NCBI RefSeq assembly: GCF_000018145.1
Contig: NC_009952.1
Coordinates: 992,001 to 1,056,000, forward strand
Source: Dinoroseobacter shibae DFL 12 = DSM 16493
GTDB taxonomy: Bacteria > Pseudomonadota > Alphaproteobacteria > Rhodobacterales > Rhodobacteraceae
Direction: 5' to 3'
Length of the DNA stretch: 64,000 nucleotides
The translations under genes were made by a program, and so were the position numbers. This document shows, piece by piece, positions 44,698-53,724 of this stretch (positions are counted from its first letter, which is position 1; every line of letters begins with the position of its first letter). The notes beneath the pieces are model-generated. The model was not told where the DNA came from and did not search any database. It was given only the letters and a program-made list of their open reading frames with translations.

Positions 44698-45711
44698 TCA
44701 GAAGTCCAGCCTCGATACCGCAAGCCCCCGGCGCGCGAAAGCCTCCGCCAGCGGAGCGAGCCGCGCGGCATCGGCCCCCGCCGCACTCCCCGCCGCGGCC
44801 CGGTCGGCGATGCCCACGAAGATCACCGCAAAGCGGAACATCGCAAAGGCCACGTGGAACGGGCGCAAAACCGCGTCCCCCTGCGCCGCGGCGCGGTAGG
44901 CGGCGACGAACGCGTCCATCTCCGGCAGCCCCTCGGCCGCAAGGTCCAGCCCCAGAAGCCCGCCATATTCCTCCGGCGCCGAATGCCAGGCCATGCAGGC
45001 AAACCCCAGATCGGCGAGCGGATGGCCCAGGGTCGACAGCTCCCAGTCCAGCACGGCGATCACCCGCGGTTCGGTCGGATGCAGCATCATGTTGCCCATC
45101 CGGAAATCCCCATGGGCAATCGCCACCGCCCCGTCATCCTCGGGCATATGCGCGGCGAGCCAGTCGCGCAGGGCGTCGAGGTCGGGCACCTGCGCGGGCG
45201 AGGCGTCGTATTGCGCCGACCAGCGCGCCATCTGCCGGGCGAAGTAATCCCCGGGCCGCCCGTAATCCCCCAGGCCCACCGCCTCCGGGTTCACCGCATG
45301 CAGCCGCGCCAGCGTCTCCGCCATGGACAGCAGCGCCGCCCCGCGATCCGCGCGCGCCAACTCCGGCAGGGCGTAGCTCGGGCAGACCCGCCCCTCCAGC
45401 CGCGCCATCACGTAGAACGGCGTGCCCAGAACCGCCGCATCCGGCTCGAAGGCCAGCGCCTCGGGCACCGGCACCGGCGTGTCCCAAAGCGCGCGCAACA
45501 CCCGGAATTCCCGGTCCACCGCATGGGCGCCTTTCAACAGCGGCCCGGGCGGTTGCTTGCGCAGCACCAGCCGCCGGTCGCCATGGGTGACGTAGAAGGT
45601 CGGGTTCGACTGCCCGCCGCCGATCCGGGCAACCTCCGGCGCGGCATCCGCCACCCCGAACCGTGCGTCGCACCAGCGCCGCAGGGCCTCGCGGTCGATC
45701 TCCGGGCTCAT
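44698..45711 (-). CDS. Phosphotransferase (APH) family protein
   Basis: 337 aa. The start overlaps the acyl-CoA dehydrogenase stop by 4 bp (ATGA). Aminoglycoside/choline kinase-like fold: IGGGQSNPTFYVT near the N-terminus, LRKQPPGPLL, AHGDFRMGNMM (catalytic His-Gly-Asp and Asn) and VLDWELSTLG (metal Asp). This is the ACAD10/11-type kinase fused or linked to acyl-CoA dehydrogenases, which phosphorylates 4-hydroxyacyl-CoA in animals and bacteria. The coupling to the dehydrogenase here supports that role in breaking down hydroxylated fatty acids. Confidence 0.87.
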   Translation of the reverse strand: MSPEIDREALRRWCDARFGVADAAPEVARIGGGQSNPTFYVTHGDRRLVLRKQPPGPLLKGAHAVDREFRVLRALWDTPVPVPEALAFEPDAAVLGTPFYVMARLEGRVCPSYALPELARADRGAALLSMAETLARLHAVNPEAVGLGDYGRPGDYFARQMARWSAQYDASPAQVPDLDALRDWLAAHMPEDDGAVAIAHGDFRMGNMMLHPTEPRVIAVLDWELSTLGHPLADLGFACMAWHSAPEEYGGLLGLDLAAEGLPEMDAFVAAYRAAAQGDAVLRPFHVAFAMFRFAVIFVGIADRAAAGSAAGADAARLAPLAEAFARRGLAVSRLDF

Positions 45712-46925
45712 TCCGCCACGCGGTCCGCCACGGGCCAGCGCCAGAAATCGCGCCCCTCGTCCACCAGCACCCGGTTCAGCACCATCCGGTGCACCTCGTC
45801 CGCCCCGTCCACCAGCCGCGCCTGCCTTGCATAGCGGTAAATCCACTCCAACACCGTGTCCCTGGAATAGCCCCGCGCCCCGTTGATCTGGATCGCCACG
45901 TCCGCCGCGCGGTGCAGCAGGTTGGCCACGTGGATCTTGGCCATGGACACCTCCTTGCGCGCGAAGCCGCCCTGGTCGATCTCCCACGCGGCCTTCATGG
46001 TCAGAAGCCGTCCGACCTCGATATCCATGGCCAGCCCGCCCAGCATCAGCTGGATACTCTCGCGATCGGCCAGCCGCACCCCGAACCCCTCGCGCGTCGC
46101 CGCATACTCGGTCGCGATCTCGACGCAGCGCTTGGCCAGCCCCAGCCAGCGCATGCAATGGGTCAGCCGCGCGGGGCCGAGCCGGGTCTGCGTGACCTTC
46201 ATCCCGCGCCCCTCTTCCATCAGAACGTTCTCGGCCGATATCTCCAGCCCGTCGAAGATCAGCTCGCAATGGCCGCCATGCTCCTCGGGGCCCATGATCG
46301 GGATCCGCCGGTCGATCCGCCAGCCGGGCTGGTCCGCGTCGAACAGAAACGCCGTGTGGCCGCGTTTGGGGTCGTCCGATGTCCGCGCCAGCAGGATGAA
46401 ATGCTGCGCCTCCGCCGCCCCGGTGATGTACCACTTGTGCCCGTGGACCACGTACCCGTCGCCGCGTTTTTCGGCGCGGGTCCGCATCATGCCCGGATCG
46501 GACCCGCCGCCCGGATGGGGCTCGGTCATCGCAAAGGCCGAGCGCACGCGCCCGTCGATGATCGGTTGCAGCCAGCGGTCCTGCTGCGCGGGCGTGCCAA
46601 GCTGGGCCAGCACCGCCATGTTGCCATCATCCGGGGCCGCGCAGTTGAAGCATACCGGGCCAAAGATCGAGCGGTTCGCCTCCTCGTAGAACACCGCGCG
46701 GGCGACCGTGCTCAGCCCCATGCCGCCCCGCGCGCGGGGCGATTGCGGCGCCCAGAGCCCTGCGGCCTTCGCCTTGGCGCGCACGGTCTCCAGCACCGGC
46801 AAGGCGATGTTGTCATGGGCGTCGAAATTGGCGCGATCCGCCTCCAGCGGCAGGATCTCGCCCGCCACGAAATCCGCCACGCGCGCGCGCAGCGCCTCCA
46901 CCTCGACCGGCAGCTCGAAATCCAT
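45708..46925 (-). CDS. Acyl-CoA dehydrogenase (ACAD10/11-like)
   Basis: 405 aa from MDFELPVEVEALR, with GGGGAGGA just ahead. The frame remains open far upstream but that part is noise antisense to yihY. FAD and substrate motifs are seen: AFAMTEPHPGGGSDP, KWYITGAAEAQHF and the C-terminal QINGARGYSRDTVLEWIYR. It oxidises an acyl-CoA to the enoyl-CoA and passes electrons to ETF. Translational coupling to an APH-type kinase suggests the pathway in which 4-hydroxyacyl-CoA is phosphorylated and dephosphorylated before beta-oxidation. Confidence 0.9.
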   Translation of the reverse strand: MDFELPVEVEALRARVADFVAGEILPLEADRANFDAHDNIALPVLETVRAKAKAAGLWAPQSPRARGGMGLSTVARAVFYEEANRSIFGPVCFNCAAPDDGNMAVLAQLGTPAQQDRWLQPIIDGRVRSAFAMTEPHPGGGSDPGMMRTRAEKRGDGYVVHGHKWYITGAAEAQHFILLARTSDDPKRGHTAFLFDADQPGWRIDRRIPIMGPEEHGGHCELIFDGLEISAENVLMEEGRGMKVTQTRLGPARLTHCMRWLGLAKRCVEIATEYAATREGFGVRLADRESIQLMLGGLAMDIEVGRLLTMKAAWEIDQGGFARKEVSMAKIHVANLLHRAADVAIQINGARGYSRDTVLEWIYRYARQARLVDGADEVHRMVLNRVLVDEGRDFWRWPVADRVAE

Positions 46926-47021
46926 GCGGTCCTCCCCTGACGGAACCAATTCCCTGCCGCGACGGTTTACCGTTTGTGCAAGAGTTGCAACCCCTTGACC
47001 TGACCCCGGACGTGATCCCCA

Positions 47022-47978
47022 ATGCCCAAAGCCGACACAGACCCGGAGAACCCCGTGCCCGAGATGTTCCGACATGACCGCCGCCAGTGGATGAAAGCGC
47101 TGCAATCGGTGGGCGGCAAGATGGATGGCTGGAATATCGGTCTGATCTCGGCGGGCGTGGCATTCTACGGATTGCTCGCGATCTTTCCCGCCCTGGCCGC
47201 GGTGATCGCGATCTGGGGGCTGGTGGCCGATCCGATGGTGGTCGATCAGCAGATGGCGCTGGTGGGCGAGTTGATGCCCCAAGAGGCCTACCGCCTGATC
47301 GACGCCCAGATCGACGCGCTGACCCAAACCACCTCCAGCACCTTGGGCTGGGCAACGCTCCTGTCGATCCTCGCGGCGCTCTGGTCCACGCGGGCGGGGG
47401 TGAGCGCGCTGATGCGCGGGCTCAACGCGATCTACGGCACACCCAACCGCAAGAGCTGGCGGCACTACCTCGCGGCGCTGTCGCTTACGGCGGTTCTGGT
47501 GCTGGTGGCCCTGGTGGCGCTGACGGCGGTGGTGATCACGCCCATCGTTCTGGCCTTCCTGCCGCTGGGCTCCTGGACGGAACTGGCCCTGCGCGGCACC
47601 CGCTGGGTGGTGGCGATCGGGGTGCTTCTGGCGGGTCTGAGCATCGTTTATCGCTACGGGCCGAACCGGACCTGCGTGAAGATGCAGTGGCTCACCCCCG
47701 GCTCGATCGCGGTGGTGGTGCTCTGGGCCGCGGCGTCTCTGGGGTTCAGCTACTACCTGTCGAATTTCGGCAATTATAACGAGGTCTACGGCTCCATCGG
47801 GGCGGTGATCGCCCTGCTGATGTGGCTTTATATCAGTGCGTTCCTGCTCCTGCTGGGTGCGGGCCTGAATGTGGAGCTGGAGCGTCGCGCGGGCCTCGGC
47901 CCCGATGCTGCGACTCGGGCAGAGCCGCCCGCGGCCCCGCCGACCGCCGGGGTGATCGCCGATAGCGGGTCGGTCTAG
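47022..47978 (+). CDS. YihY/BrkB-family inner membrane protein
   Basis: 318 aa with five or six hydrophobic segments. NIGLISAGVAFYGLLAIFPALAA, ALWSTRAGVSALMRGLNAIY and FGNYNEVYGSIGAVIALLMW are the conserved YihY stretches. Once called ribonuclease BN, the family is now thought to be membrane transporters or channels of unknown substrate. It is divergent from the acyl-CoA dehydrogenase and its stop overlaps the MFS gene stop by 4 bp. Confidence 0.9.
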   Translation: MPKADTDPENPVPEMFRHDRRQWMKALQSVGGKMDGWNIGLISAGVAFYGLLAIFPALAAVIAIWGLVADPMVVDQQMALVGELMPQEAYRLIDAQIDALTQTTSSTLGWATLLSILAALWSTRAGVSALMRGLNAIYGTPNRKSWRHYLAALSLTAVLVLVALVALTAVVITPIVLAFLPLGSWTELALRGTRWVVAIGVLLAGLSIVYRYGPNRTCVKMQWLTPGSIAVVVLWAAASLGFSYYLSNFGNYNEVYGSIGAVIALLMWLYISAFLLLLGAGLNVELERRAGLGPDAATRAEPPAAPPTAGVIADSGSV

Positions 47979-49198
47979 GCCGTCACGGGCGTGGCCCGGC
48001 GCGGCAGGAAGATTGCCAGGCACAGGGCCATGATGCACATCGACAGGAAAAACGGCGCGCCGGGCATGTCGATGCCGCGCGCGGGGTCGGTCGAGAAGAA
48101 GAAGATCTGCGTCATCACCAGCGGCGACAGGATCGCCGCGACCGAGCGGAAGGACGACACCAGCCCCTGCAACTCGCCTTGCTGATCGGCGCCCGCGATC
48201 TTGGACATGCAGCCCTGCAGCGCCGGGGTGACCACCGCGCCAAGGGCGATCATCGGCGTCAGGATCAGCGCGAGGGTCGGCGAGGTGACGAGGCCGAGGG
48301 CGATGAAGGCGAAGAAGTTGAACACGAAACCGTAGAGGATCGCGTTGGTCTCGCCCAGCCGCGGGATCACCACGCGGATCAGCACGCCCTGGACGAAGGC
48401 GATGGCGATCCCGAACAGCCCCAGCGACAGCCCGACCATCCCCGGCTCCCATCCGAACTGGGCGCGGGTGAAATAGGCCCAGATCGCCGGGTAGACGAAG
48501 AAGGCGAATTCATAGAGAAAAAACAAGGCCAGATAACGCTTTAGCCCCGGCAGCGCGCCGATGTGGCGAAAGGCGCCGAGGGGGTTGGCGCGGCGCCAGT
48601 CGAAGGGGCGGCGGATCTTGTCGGTGACGGTTTCGGGCAGCACGTACCAGCCCAGGATCAGGTTGAAGCTGGCCAGCACCGCGGCGGCATAGAACGGCGC
48701 GCGGGTGCCGAACTCCCCCAGAACCCCGCCGATCAGGGGGCCGACCACGAAGCCGATCCCGAAGGACGCGCCCACCAGCCCGAAATTCTTGGACTTGTCC
48801 TCGGGGCGCGAGATGTCGGCGATAAAGGCCGTCGCGGTCGATTGCGTGGCCGCGGCGATCCCGCCCACGATGCGCGCCGCCAGCAGCAGCCAGATCGACC
48901 CGGCAAACGCCATCACCACGTAGTCCGCGGCCATAACCGCCAAGGAAACCAACAGGATAGGGCGTCTTCCGAAACGATCCGAAAGGCTGCCGATGGTGGG
49001 ACCGCAGAGGAATTGCATCACCGCGTAAGACGTGGCCAGCACCCCGCCCCAGAGGGCCGCCTGGCCGAGCGTGCCGCCCTCCAGCTCCCCGATCAGGTCG
49101 GGCAGAACCGGCAGGATCAGCCCGATGCCCATGGCGTCGATGATCAACGTGATCAGGATGAACACGAAGGGCAGGCGGTTGGATTTCGGGGTCGACAT
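47975..49198 (-). CDS. MFS transporter, Tet/TCR-type exporter
   Basis: 407 aa from MSTPKSNRLPFV; an upstream in-frame start adds a non-membrane tail. Twelve hydrophobic segments are present. Motif A reads GSLSDRFGRRPIL, and DAMGIGLILPVLPDLI at the N-terminus is typical of the TetA/multidrug group. It probably exports a drug or metabolite by proton antiport. No tetR-type partner lies beside it, so tetracycline resistance should not be assumed. Confidence 0.9.
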   Translation of the reverse strand: MSTPKSNRLPFVFILITLIIDAMGIGLILPVLPDLIGELEGGTLGQAALWGGVLATSYAVMQFLCGPTIGSLSDRFGRRPILLVSLAVMAADYVVMAFAGSIWLLLAARIVGGIAAATQSTATAFIADISRPEDKSKNFGLVGASFGIGFVVGPLIGGVLGEFGTRAPFYAAAVLASFNLILGWYVLPETVTDKIRRPFDWRRANPLGAFRHIGALPGLKRYLALFFLYEFAFFVYPAIWAYFTRAQFGWEPGMVGLSLGLFGIAIAFVQGVLIRVVIPRLGETNAILYGFVFNFFAFIALGLVTSPTLALILTPMIALGAVVTPALQGCMSKIAGADQQGELQGLVSSFRSVAAILSPLVMTQIFFFSTDPARGIDMPGAPFFLSMCIMALCLAIFLPRRATPVTA

Positions 49199-49312
49199 GG
49201 GCGCTCCGGGGGCAATGGCAGCGAGGGTAGCGCAGGCGCAATCTGTAAGCAAGAGTTTACAGTTTCGCGCAGAGTGTCATTTAATTCTGACAGATTTGCG
49301 GGCCCGACGGGC

Positions 49313-49367
49313 GTCGGATCGGCGTCGGACCCCTGTCGGACAGGTGTCGGGCAAGTGTCGGGCACCT
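49313..49367 (+). repeat. Five tandem 11-bp repeats (GTCGG-N6)
   Basis: GTCGG occurs at 49313, 49324, 49335, 49346 and 49357, exactly every 11 bp. The full units are GTCGGATCGGC, GTCGGACCCCT, GTCGGACAGGT, GTCGGGCAAGT and GTCGGGCACCT. The period is not a multiple of three, so it is not coding. It is close to one DNA helical turn, which would place five identical faces on one side of the helix. It lies between MFS and pcaD-like genes in non-coding DNA. Confidence 0.85.
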
Positions 49368-49425
49368 CCGCGCGGTGGGTTTGGATTTGGGTAAGGTTTC
49401 GGGCGGCGGCGGGATGGGCCCGGGT

Positions 49426-49484
49426 GCCGGGGTGAACCCCGGCCTACGGGCGGGCCGGAGATGTAGGCCGGGGTTTACCCCGGC
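49426..49484. repeat. REP-like pair of palindromes
   Basis: GCCGGGGTGAACCCCGGC followed by CTAC (49426-49447) faces its inverted copy GTAG plus GCCGGGGTTTACCCCGGC (49463-49484). Each unit is itself a hairpin and the pair forms a larger dyad, the layout of REP/BIME elements. The right unit overlaps the 3' end of the pcaD-like gene and supplies its last codons and stop. Confidence 0.75.
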
Positions 49485-50281
49485 GTCGCGGCCCCCAGAT
49501 GGCCGGTTTCGCGCAGGAAATCGGTTAGCGCCTCGGCATAGGCCTCGGGCTGTTCCACATGGGGCAGGTGGCCCGCCCGGCGCAGCAGCACGAAGCGCGA
49601 GCCGGGGATCAGGTTCACCGTTTCGCGCACGAGATCCGGCGGGGTCGAGCCGTCTTCGGACCCGGCGATGCCCAGGGTCGGCAGGCGCAGCCCGCTGGTC
49701 GGCGTGTAGAAGTCCGTCCCCGAGATCGCCGCGGAGCAACCGATATACCCCTCGTCCGGGGTGGCCAGCACCATGTCGCGCCAAAAGGGCAGGCGCGGGT
49801 CGGTGAGGAAGGCGCGGGAGAACCAGCGTTCGAGAATCGCGTCCGTGAGCGCCGCGACCCCGCCCGCGCGGACCCCGTCGATGCGATCCTGCCAGAGCTT
49901 GGGCGAGCCGATCCTGGCGGCGGTGTTCGACAGCACCATGGCGCGCACCAGGTCCAGCCGCTTGACCGCCAGCCCCTGGGCGACCATCCCGCCGATCGAG
50001 AGGCCGACAAAGACGCAATCCCTGATCCCCAGATGATCGAGCAGCCCCTCGGCATCCGAGACCAGCGCACCCATGGTGTAGGGGGCGGGGGGCACGTCGG
50101 ATTGTCCGTGCCCGCGCATGTCGTAGCGGACAATCCGCAAGCCCGGGGGCAGCAGGGGCAGGATCGGCTCCCACAGGCGCAGGTCGGTGCCGAGCGAGTT
50201 GGCGAAGACCACCACTGGCCCGTCGCGCGGGCCTTCGTCGCGGTAATGCAGGCGCACGCCGTCGCGGGTGAACTCAGGCAT
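49475..50281 (-). CDS. pcaD: 3-oxoadipate enol-lactonase-like alpha/beta hydrolase
   Basis: 268 aa. Catalytic Ser is in VGLSIGGMVAQGLA, Asp in GSEDGSTPPDLV and His in GHLPHVEQPEAY. RYDMRGHGQSD is also as in PcaD. It would open 3-oxoadipate enol-lactone in the beta-ketoadipate pathway for aromatic acids. No other pca genes are in the window, so another esterase activity is possible. The C-terminal residues ATPG and the stop come from the overlapping palindromic repeat. Confidence 0.75.
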   Translation of the reverse strand: MPEFTRDGVRLHYRDEGPRDGPVVVFANSLGTDLRLWEPILPLLPPGLRIVRYDMRGHGQSDVPPAPYTMGALVSDAEGLLDHLGIRDCVFVGLSIGGMVAQGLAVKRLDLVRAMVLSNTAARIGSPKLWQDRIDGVRAGGVAALTDAILERWFSRAFLTDPRLPFWRDMVLATPDEGYIGCSAAISGTDFYTPTSGLRLPTLGIAGSEDGSTPPDLVRETVNLIPGSRFVLLRRAGHLPHVEQPEAYAEALTDFLRETGHLGAATPG

Positions 50282-50292
50282 CGCCGCCCCGC

Positions 50293-51081
50293 TCAGATGT
50301 TCTCGGCTTGCGGCATGCCCAGGACGTGATAGCCGCCGTCGACGCGCACGATTTCCCCGGTGGTGCAGGCGCCCGCATCGGAGATCAGCCAGACCGCGGT
50401 GCCGCCCACGGCCTCCAGCGTGGCATTGGCGCGCAGGGGCGCGTTCTGCTCGGTCTGCCGGTAGGTCTTGCGCGCGCCGCCGATGGCCGCGCCCGCCAGC
50501 GTCTTCATCGGGCCGGGCGAGATCGCGTTGACGCGGATCCCGTCCGGGCCGAGATCGTTGGCGAGATAGCGCACCGCCGATTCCAGCGCCGCCTTGGCCA
50601 CGCCCATCACATTGTAGAACGGCGTCACCCGGTTGGAGCCCTGGTAGGTCATGGTCAGGATCGTGCCGCCCGCGGGCATCATCGCATGCGCCCGGCGGGT
50701 CACCTCGATCAGCGAGTAGCAGGAGATGTCGAGCGAGGTCTTGAAGTTCTCGCGCGAGGTATTGAGGAACCGGCCGGTCAGTTCGGCCTTGTCGGAATAG
50801 GCGATGGCGTGGACGAGAAAATCGAGGCTGCCCCAGCGGTCCTTCAGGGTCTCGAAGGCCAGATCGAGGGAGGCATCGTCGGTCACGTCCACATCCACCA
50901 GGATGTCCGAGCCGACGCTTGTCGCCAGCGGGCGGACGCGTTTGCCGAAGCCTTCGCCCTGGTAGGTGAAGGCCAGTTCCGCCCCCGCCTCCGCCGCCGC
51001 CCGGGCGATGCCCCAGGCGATGGAGCGTTCGTTGGCGACGCCCATGATCAGGCCTTTTTTGCCCTGCAAGACACCGGTCAT
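50293..51081 (-). CDS. fabI: Enoyl-[acyl-carrier-protein] reductase (NADH)
   Basis: 262 aa, short-chain dehydrogenase-like. KGLIMGVANERSIAWGIA is the FabI nucleotide-binding N-terminus, and Tyr-x6-Lys is present in YNVMGVAK. SPGPMKTLAGAAIGG is the substrate loop. It reduces the trans-2-enoyl-ACP double bond, the last step of each fatty acid elongation cycle, and is the target of triclosan-like inhibitors. It lies 24 bp downstream of fabB. Confidence 0.95.
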   Translation of the reverse strand: MTGVLQGKKGLIMGVANERSIAWGIARAAAEAGAELAFTYQGEGFGKRVRPLATSVGSDILVDVDVTDDASLDLAFETLKDRWGSLDFLVHAIAYSDKAELTGRFLNTSRENFKTSLDISCYSLIEVTRRAHAMMPAGGTILTMTYQGSNRVTPFYNVMGVAKAALESAVRYLANDLGPDGIRVNAISPGPMKTLAGAAIGGARKTYRQTEQNAPLRANATLEAVGGTAVWLISDAGACTTGEIVRVDGGYHVLGMPQAENI

Positions 51082-51105
51082 CGGAAATGTCCTTCTGTGG
51101 AAAAA

Positions 51106-52335
51106 TCAGTCCAGGTAGCGCGACATCAGCAGCGTCGCATTGGTGCCGCCGAAGCCGAAGCTGTTGGAGAGCACGGAATCGAGTGTGACACCCTCGCGCA
51201 GTTCTGTCACGATTTCCTCAGGGTGGATCGCCGGGTCGAGCTCGGTGATGTTGGCCGAGGCCGCGATGAAGCCCTTGTTCATCATGATCAGCGAATAGAT
51301 CGCCTCGTGCACGCCGGTCGCGCCCAGCGAGTGTCCGGTCAGGGACTTGGTGGAGGCGACGGGCGGGGTGGTGCCTTCGCCGAAGACGCGGCGCACGGCC
51401 TCGATCTCGGTCACGTCGCCCACGGGGGTCGAGGTGCCATGGGCGTTGATGTAGTCGACGCTGCGGCCTTCGGGCAGGGTGGCGATGGCCTGGCGCATCG
51501 ACCGCTCGCCGCCTTCGCCCGAGGGCGCGACCATGTCGTAGCCGTCCGAGGTCGCGCCGTAGCCGGTGACCTCGGCGTAGATTTTCGCGCCGCGCGCCTT
51601 GGCGTGTTCGAGTTCCTCCAGCACCAGCACCCCGCCGCCGCCGGCGATCACGAAGCCGTCGCGGGTCGCATCGAAGGTGCGCGAGGCGGTGGTGGGGGTG
51701 TCGTTGTATTTCGAGCTCATCGCGCCCATGGCGTCGAAGAGGCACGACAGGGTCCAGTCGATCTCCTCGCCGCCGCCGGCGAACACGATGTCCTGCTTGC
51801 CCATCTGGATCAGTTCCACCCCGTTGCCGATGCAATGGGCGGAGGTGGAGCAGGCCGAGGTGATCGAGTAGTTCACGCCCTTAATCTTGAACGGTGTCGC
51901 GAGGCAGGCGGAGTTGGTGGACGACATGCAGCGCGTGACCATGAACGGCCCCATCCGCTTGGGCGCGCCCTTTTCCTTGACCGTCTTGAACGCCTGGAAG
52001 AAGTTCGAGGTGGACGGCCCGCCCGAGCCCATGATCAGCCCGGAGCGTTCGTTGGAGACATTGCTGTCCTCCAGCCCGCTATCGGCGATGGCCTGTTGCA
52101 TGGCGATGAAGTTGAACGCGGCGCCGGGGCCCATGAAGCGCAGGTTGCGCTTGTCGATATGGTCTTCGAGCACGATGTCCGGCACGCCGTGGACCTGGCT
52201 GCGGAAGCCGTTCTCGGCATAGGTTTCGGCGAAGGTGATGCCCGAGCGGCCCGCGCGCAGGCTGGCCTCGACCTCGGACACGGTATTGCCGATCGGGGAG
52301 ACGATGCCCATCCCGGTGATGACGACGCGACGCAT
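51106..52335 (-). CDS. fabB: 3-oxoacyl-ACP synthase I
   Basis: 409 aa thiolase-fold condensing enzyme. The catalytic Cys is in [13 protein letters not shown], the two His in [11 protein letters not shown] and [10 protein letters not shown]. Together with FabA it makes unsaturated fatty acids, so fabA-fabB adjacency is decisive for calling FabB over FabF. It starts 22 bp after fabA. Confidence 0.95.
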   Translation of the reverse strand: MRRVVITGMGIVSPIGNTVSEVEASLRAGRSGITFAETYAENGFRSQVHGVPDIVLEDHIDKRNLRFMGPGAAFNFIAMQQAIADSGLEDSNVSNERSGLIMGSGGPSTSNFFQAFKTVKEKGAPKRMGPFMVTRCMSSTNSACLATPFKIKGVNYSITSACSTSAHCIGNGVELIQMGKQDIVFAGGGEEIDWTLSCLFDAMGAMSSKYNDTPTTASRTFDATRDGFVIAGGGGVLVLEELEHAKARGAKIYAEVTGYGATSDGYDMVAPSGEGGERSMRQAIATLPEGRSVDYINAHGTSTPVGDVTEIEAVRRVFGEGTTPPVASTKSLTGHSLGATGVHEAIYSLIMMNKGFIAASANITELDPAIHPEEIVTELREGVTLDSVLSNSFGFGGTNATLLMSRYLD

Positions 52336-52357
52336 GGGGTGTTCCTTCGTGTTGTGC

Positions 52358-52867
52358 TCAGTTTTCGGAAAGAGCGACTTTCATGTCCTTGACCTGGTAG
52401 ATGACCTCGCCATCGGCCTCGACACGCCCGTCGGCCACGCCCATGGTCAGGCGCCGGGTCTGCACGGCCTTGGTGAAGTCCACGAAATAGCGCAGCATCT
52501 TGCGGTCGGGGCGGACCATGCCGGTCAGCTTGACCTCGCCCACGCCGAGCGCGTAGCCGCGCCCCTGCCAGCCGCGCCAGCCCAGGTTGAAGCCCGTCAG
52601 CTGCCACAGACCGTCGAGGCCGAGACAGCCGGGCATGATCGGGTTGCCGGGGAAGTGGCAGTCGAAGAACCACAGCTCCGGCGTGATGTCGAACTCGGCC
52701 ACGATATGGCCCTTGCCATGGGCACCCGCGTCGCCGCTGACCTCGGTGATGCGGTCCATCATCAGCATGGGGGGCGCGGGCAGTTGGGCATTGCCCGGGC
52801 CGAACAGCTCTCCGCGTGCGCATTTCAGAAGGTCGTCCTTGTCGAACTGCGTCGGAAACTGTGCCAT
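52358..52867 (-). CDS. fabA: 3-hydroxydecanoyl-ACP dehydratase/isomerase
   Basis: 169 aa from [14 protein letters not shown], the normal FabA length and N-terminus. A GTG 16 codons upstream is less likely. Active-site His is in [12 protein letters not shown] and Asp in LGLDGLWQL. It introduces the cis double bond at C10 that leads to unsaturated fatty acids. First gene of fabA-fabB-fabI, divergent from irr. Confidence 0.95.
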   Translation of the reverse strand: MAQFPTQFDKDDLLKCARGELFGPGNAQLPAPPMLMMDRITEVSGDAGAHGKGHIVAEFDITPELWFFDCHFPGNPIMPGCLGLDGLWQLTGFNLGWRGWQGRGYALGVGEVKLTGMVRPDRKMLRYFVDFTKAVQTRRLTMGVADGRVEADGEVIYQVKDMKVALSEN

Positions 52868-52991
52868 GGGGTCGTTTGTCCTCGGGTCGCGGATGGGTTC
52901 TGGCTCCCTTATCACCCCCGGTTTGCCGGAGACAAGAGGCAGGCCGGGGGCAGCGTGACAGCGTGTCCCGGAATTTGCGAAGGCTTTGCAA

Positions 52992-53021
52992 TTGATATTT
53001 CGGCGGCAAACGGCATATATG
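52992..53021 (+). promoter_or_regulatory. Candidate promoter of irr
   Basis: TTGATA (52992-52997) and TATATG (53016-53021) are separated by 18 bp, 29 bp before the irr start, in the 182-bp gap between the divergent fabA and irr. Confidence 0.5.
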
Positions 53022-53049
53022 GGGGAAGGAAACGGAGAGACGGCAACAG

Positions 53050-53466
53050 ATGCGCGCGCAAGGTTTGGAACGAGGGACGGAGTGGCTGGCGACGGGCGGG
53101 GTGCGTCCGACGAAGCAACGCGTGACCCTGGCCGCGTTGCTGGTGGGCGACGGGCGGGACCGGCACGTCACCGCCGAGAGCCTCTACGCCGCCGCGCTGG
53201 CGGGGGGGGAGCGGGTGTCGCTGGCGACGGTCTACAACACGCTGCGGGCGTTCTGCGACGCCGGGCTGGTGCAGGAGATCACGGTCGACGGCTCCAAGAG
53301 CTATTTCGACACGCGGATCGACGACCACCCGCATTTCTACTGGGAAGAGGACAATACCCTCACCGACGCCCCGGCCGAGGAGCTGGAGATCTCGCGCCTG
53401 CCGGCGATCCCGGAGGGCACGGAGATCTCGAAGGTCGATGTGGTGATCCGGCTGCGCAAGGCCTGA
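53050..53466 (+). CDS. irr: Iron response regulator Irr (Fur family)
   Basis: 138 aa. The HTH region [17 protein letters not shown] and the recognition helix [19 protein letters not shown] are Fur-type. [10 protein letters not shown] carries the His residues of the heme/metal site, and the Cys pairs of true Fur are missing, which points to Irr. Irr is stable when heme is scarce and represses heme synthesis and iron-using genes. Divergence from fabA is the usual location in Rhodobacterales. A TonB receptor lies 6 kb away and may be a target. Confidence 0.88.
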   Translation: MRAQGLERGTEWLATGGVRPTKQRVTLAALLVGDGRDRHVTAESLYAAALAGGERVSLATVYNTLRAFCDAGLVQEITVDGSKSYFDTRIDDHPHFYWEEDNTLTDAPAEELEISRLPAIPEGTEISKVDVVIRLRKA

Positions 53467-53503
53467 GACCGGCGCGGATCCAACCTGTGCAAGACACCGA
53501 AAC

Positions 53504-53524
53504 GGCGCCCGCGGGCGCCTTTTT
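53504..53524 (+). terminator. Intrinsic terminator of irr
   Basis: GGCGCC-CGCG-GGCGCC followed by five T, 38 bp after the irr stop. A textbook rho-independent terminator. Confidence 0.85.
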
Positions 53525-53667
53525 CATGCGCGATCCGCGTCGGGGCCAAGGGCGCGCCCGCGACAGGGGCCGGCCCTGCGCGCGCTGTCGGAAATACCAG
53601 GGGACGGGCTGTGTGACCCGTCCCCGTTTCTTTTGCGCAAAATACTCCGGGGGAGGCCCGCAGGGCC

Positions 53668-53705
53668 GGGGGCAGCGCCCCCCAAGGCTTTTACTCAAAA
53701 GCCTT
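53668..53705 (-). terminator. Hairpin cluster after metK
   Basis: AAGGCTTTT/AAAAGCCTT with a 4-nt loop (53684-53705) and GGGGGC/GCCCCC with a 3-nt loop (53668-53682) lie 20-57 bp after the metK stop. Similar G/C-rich hairpins with CCCGGAGTATTTTG nearby (here about 53640-53652, reverse strand) recur after genes in Rhodobacterales, as far as I recall. Probable terminator or attenuator. Confidence 0.6.
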
Positions 53706-53724
53706 GCCCCGCGCGGAGGGGCGC

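Noticed and set aside
45708-48452. Long N-terminal extension of the acyl-CoA dehydrogenase
   Set aside because: The extension is antisense to yihY and part of the MFS region; the ATG at 46925 has a strong ribosome site and fits family length.
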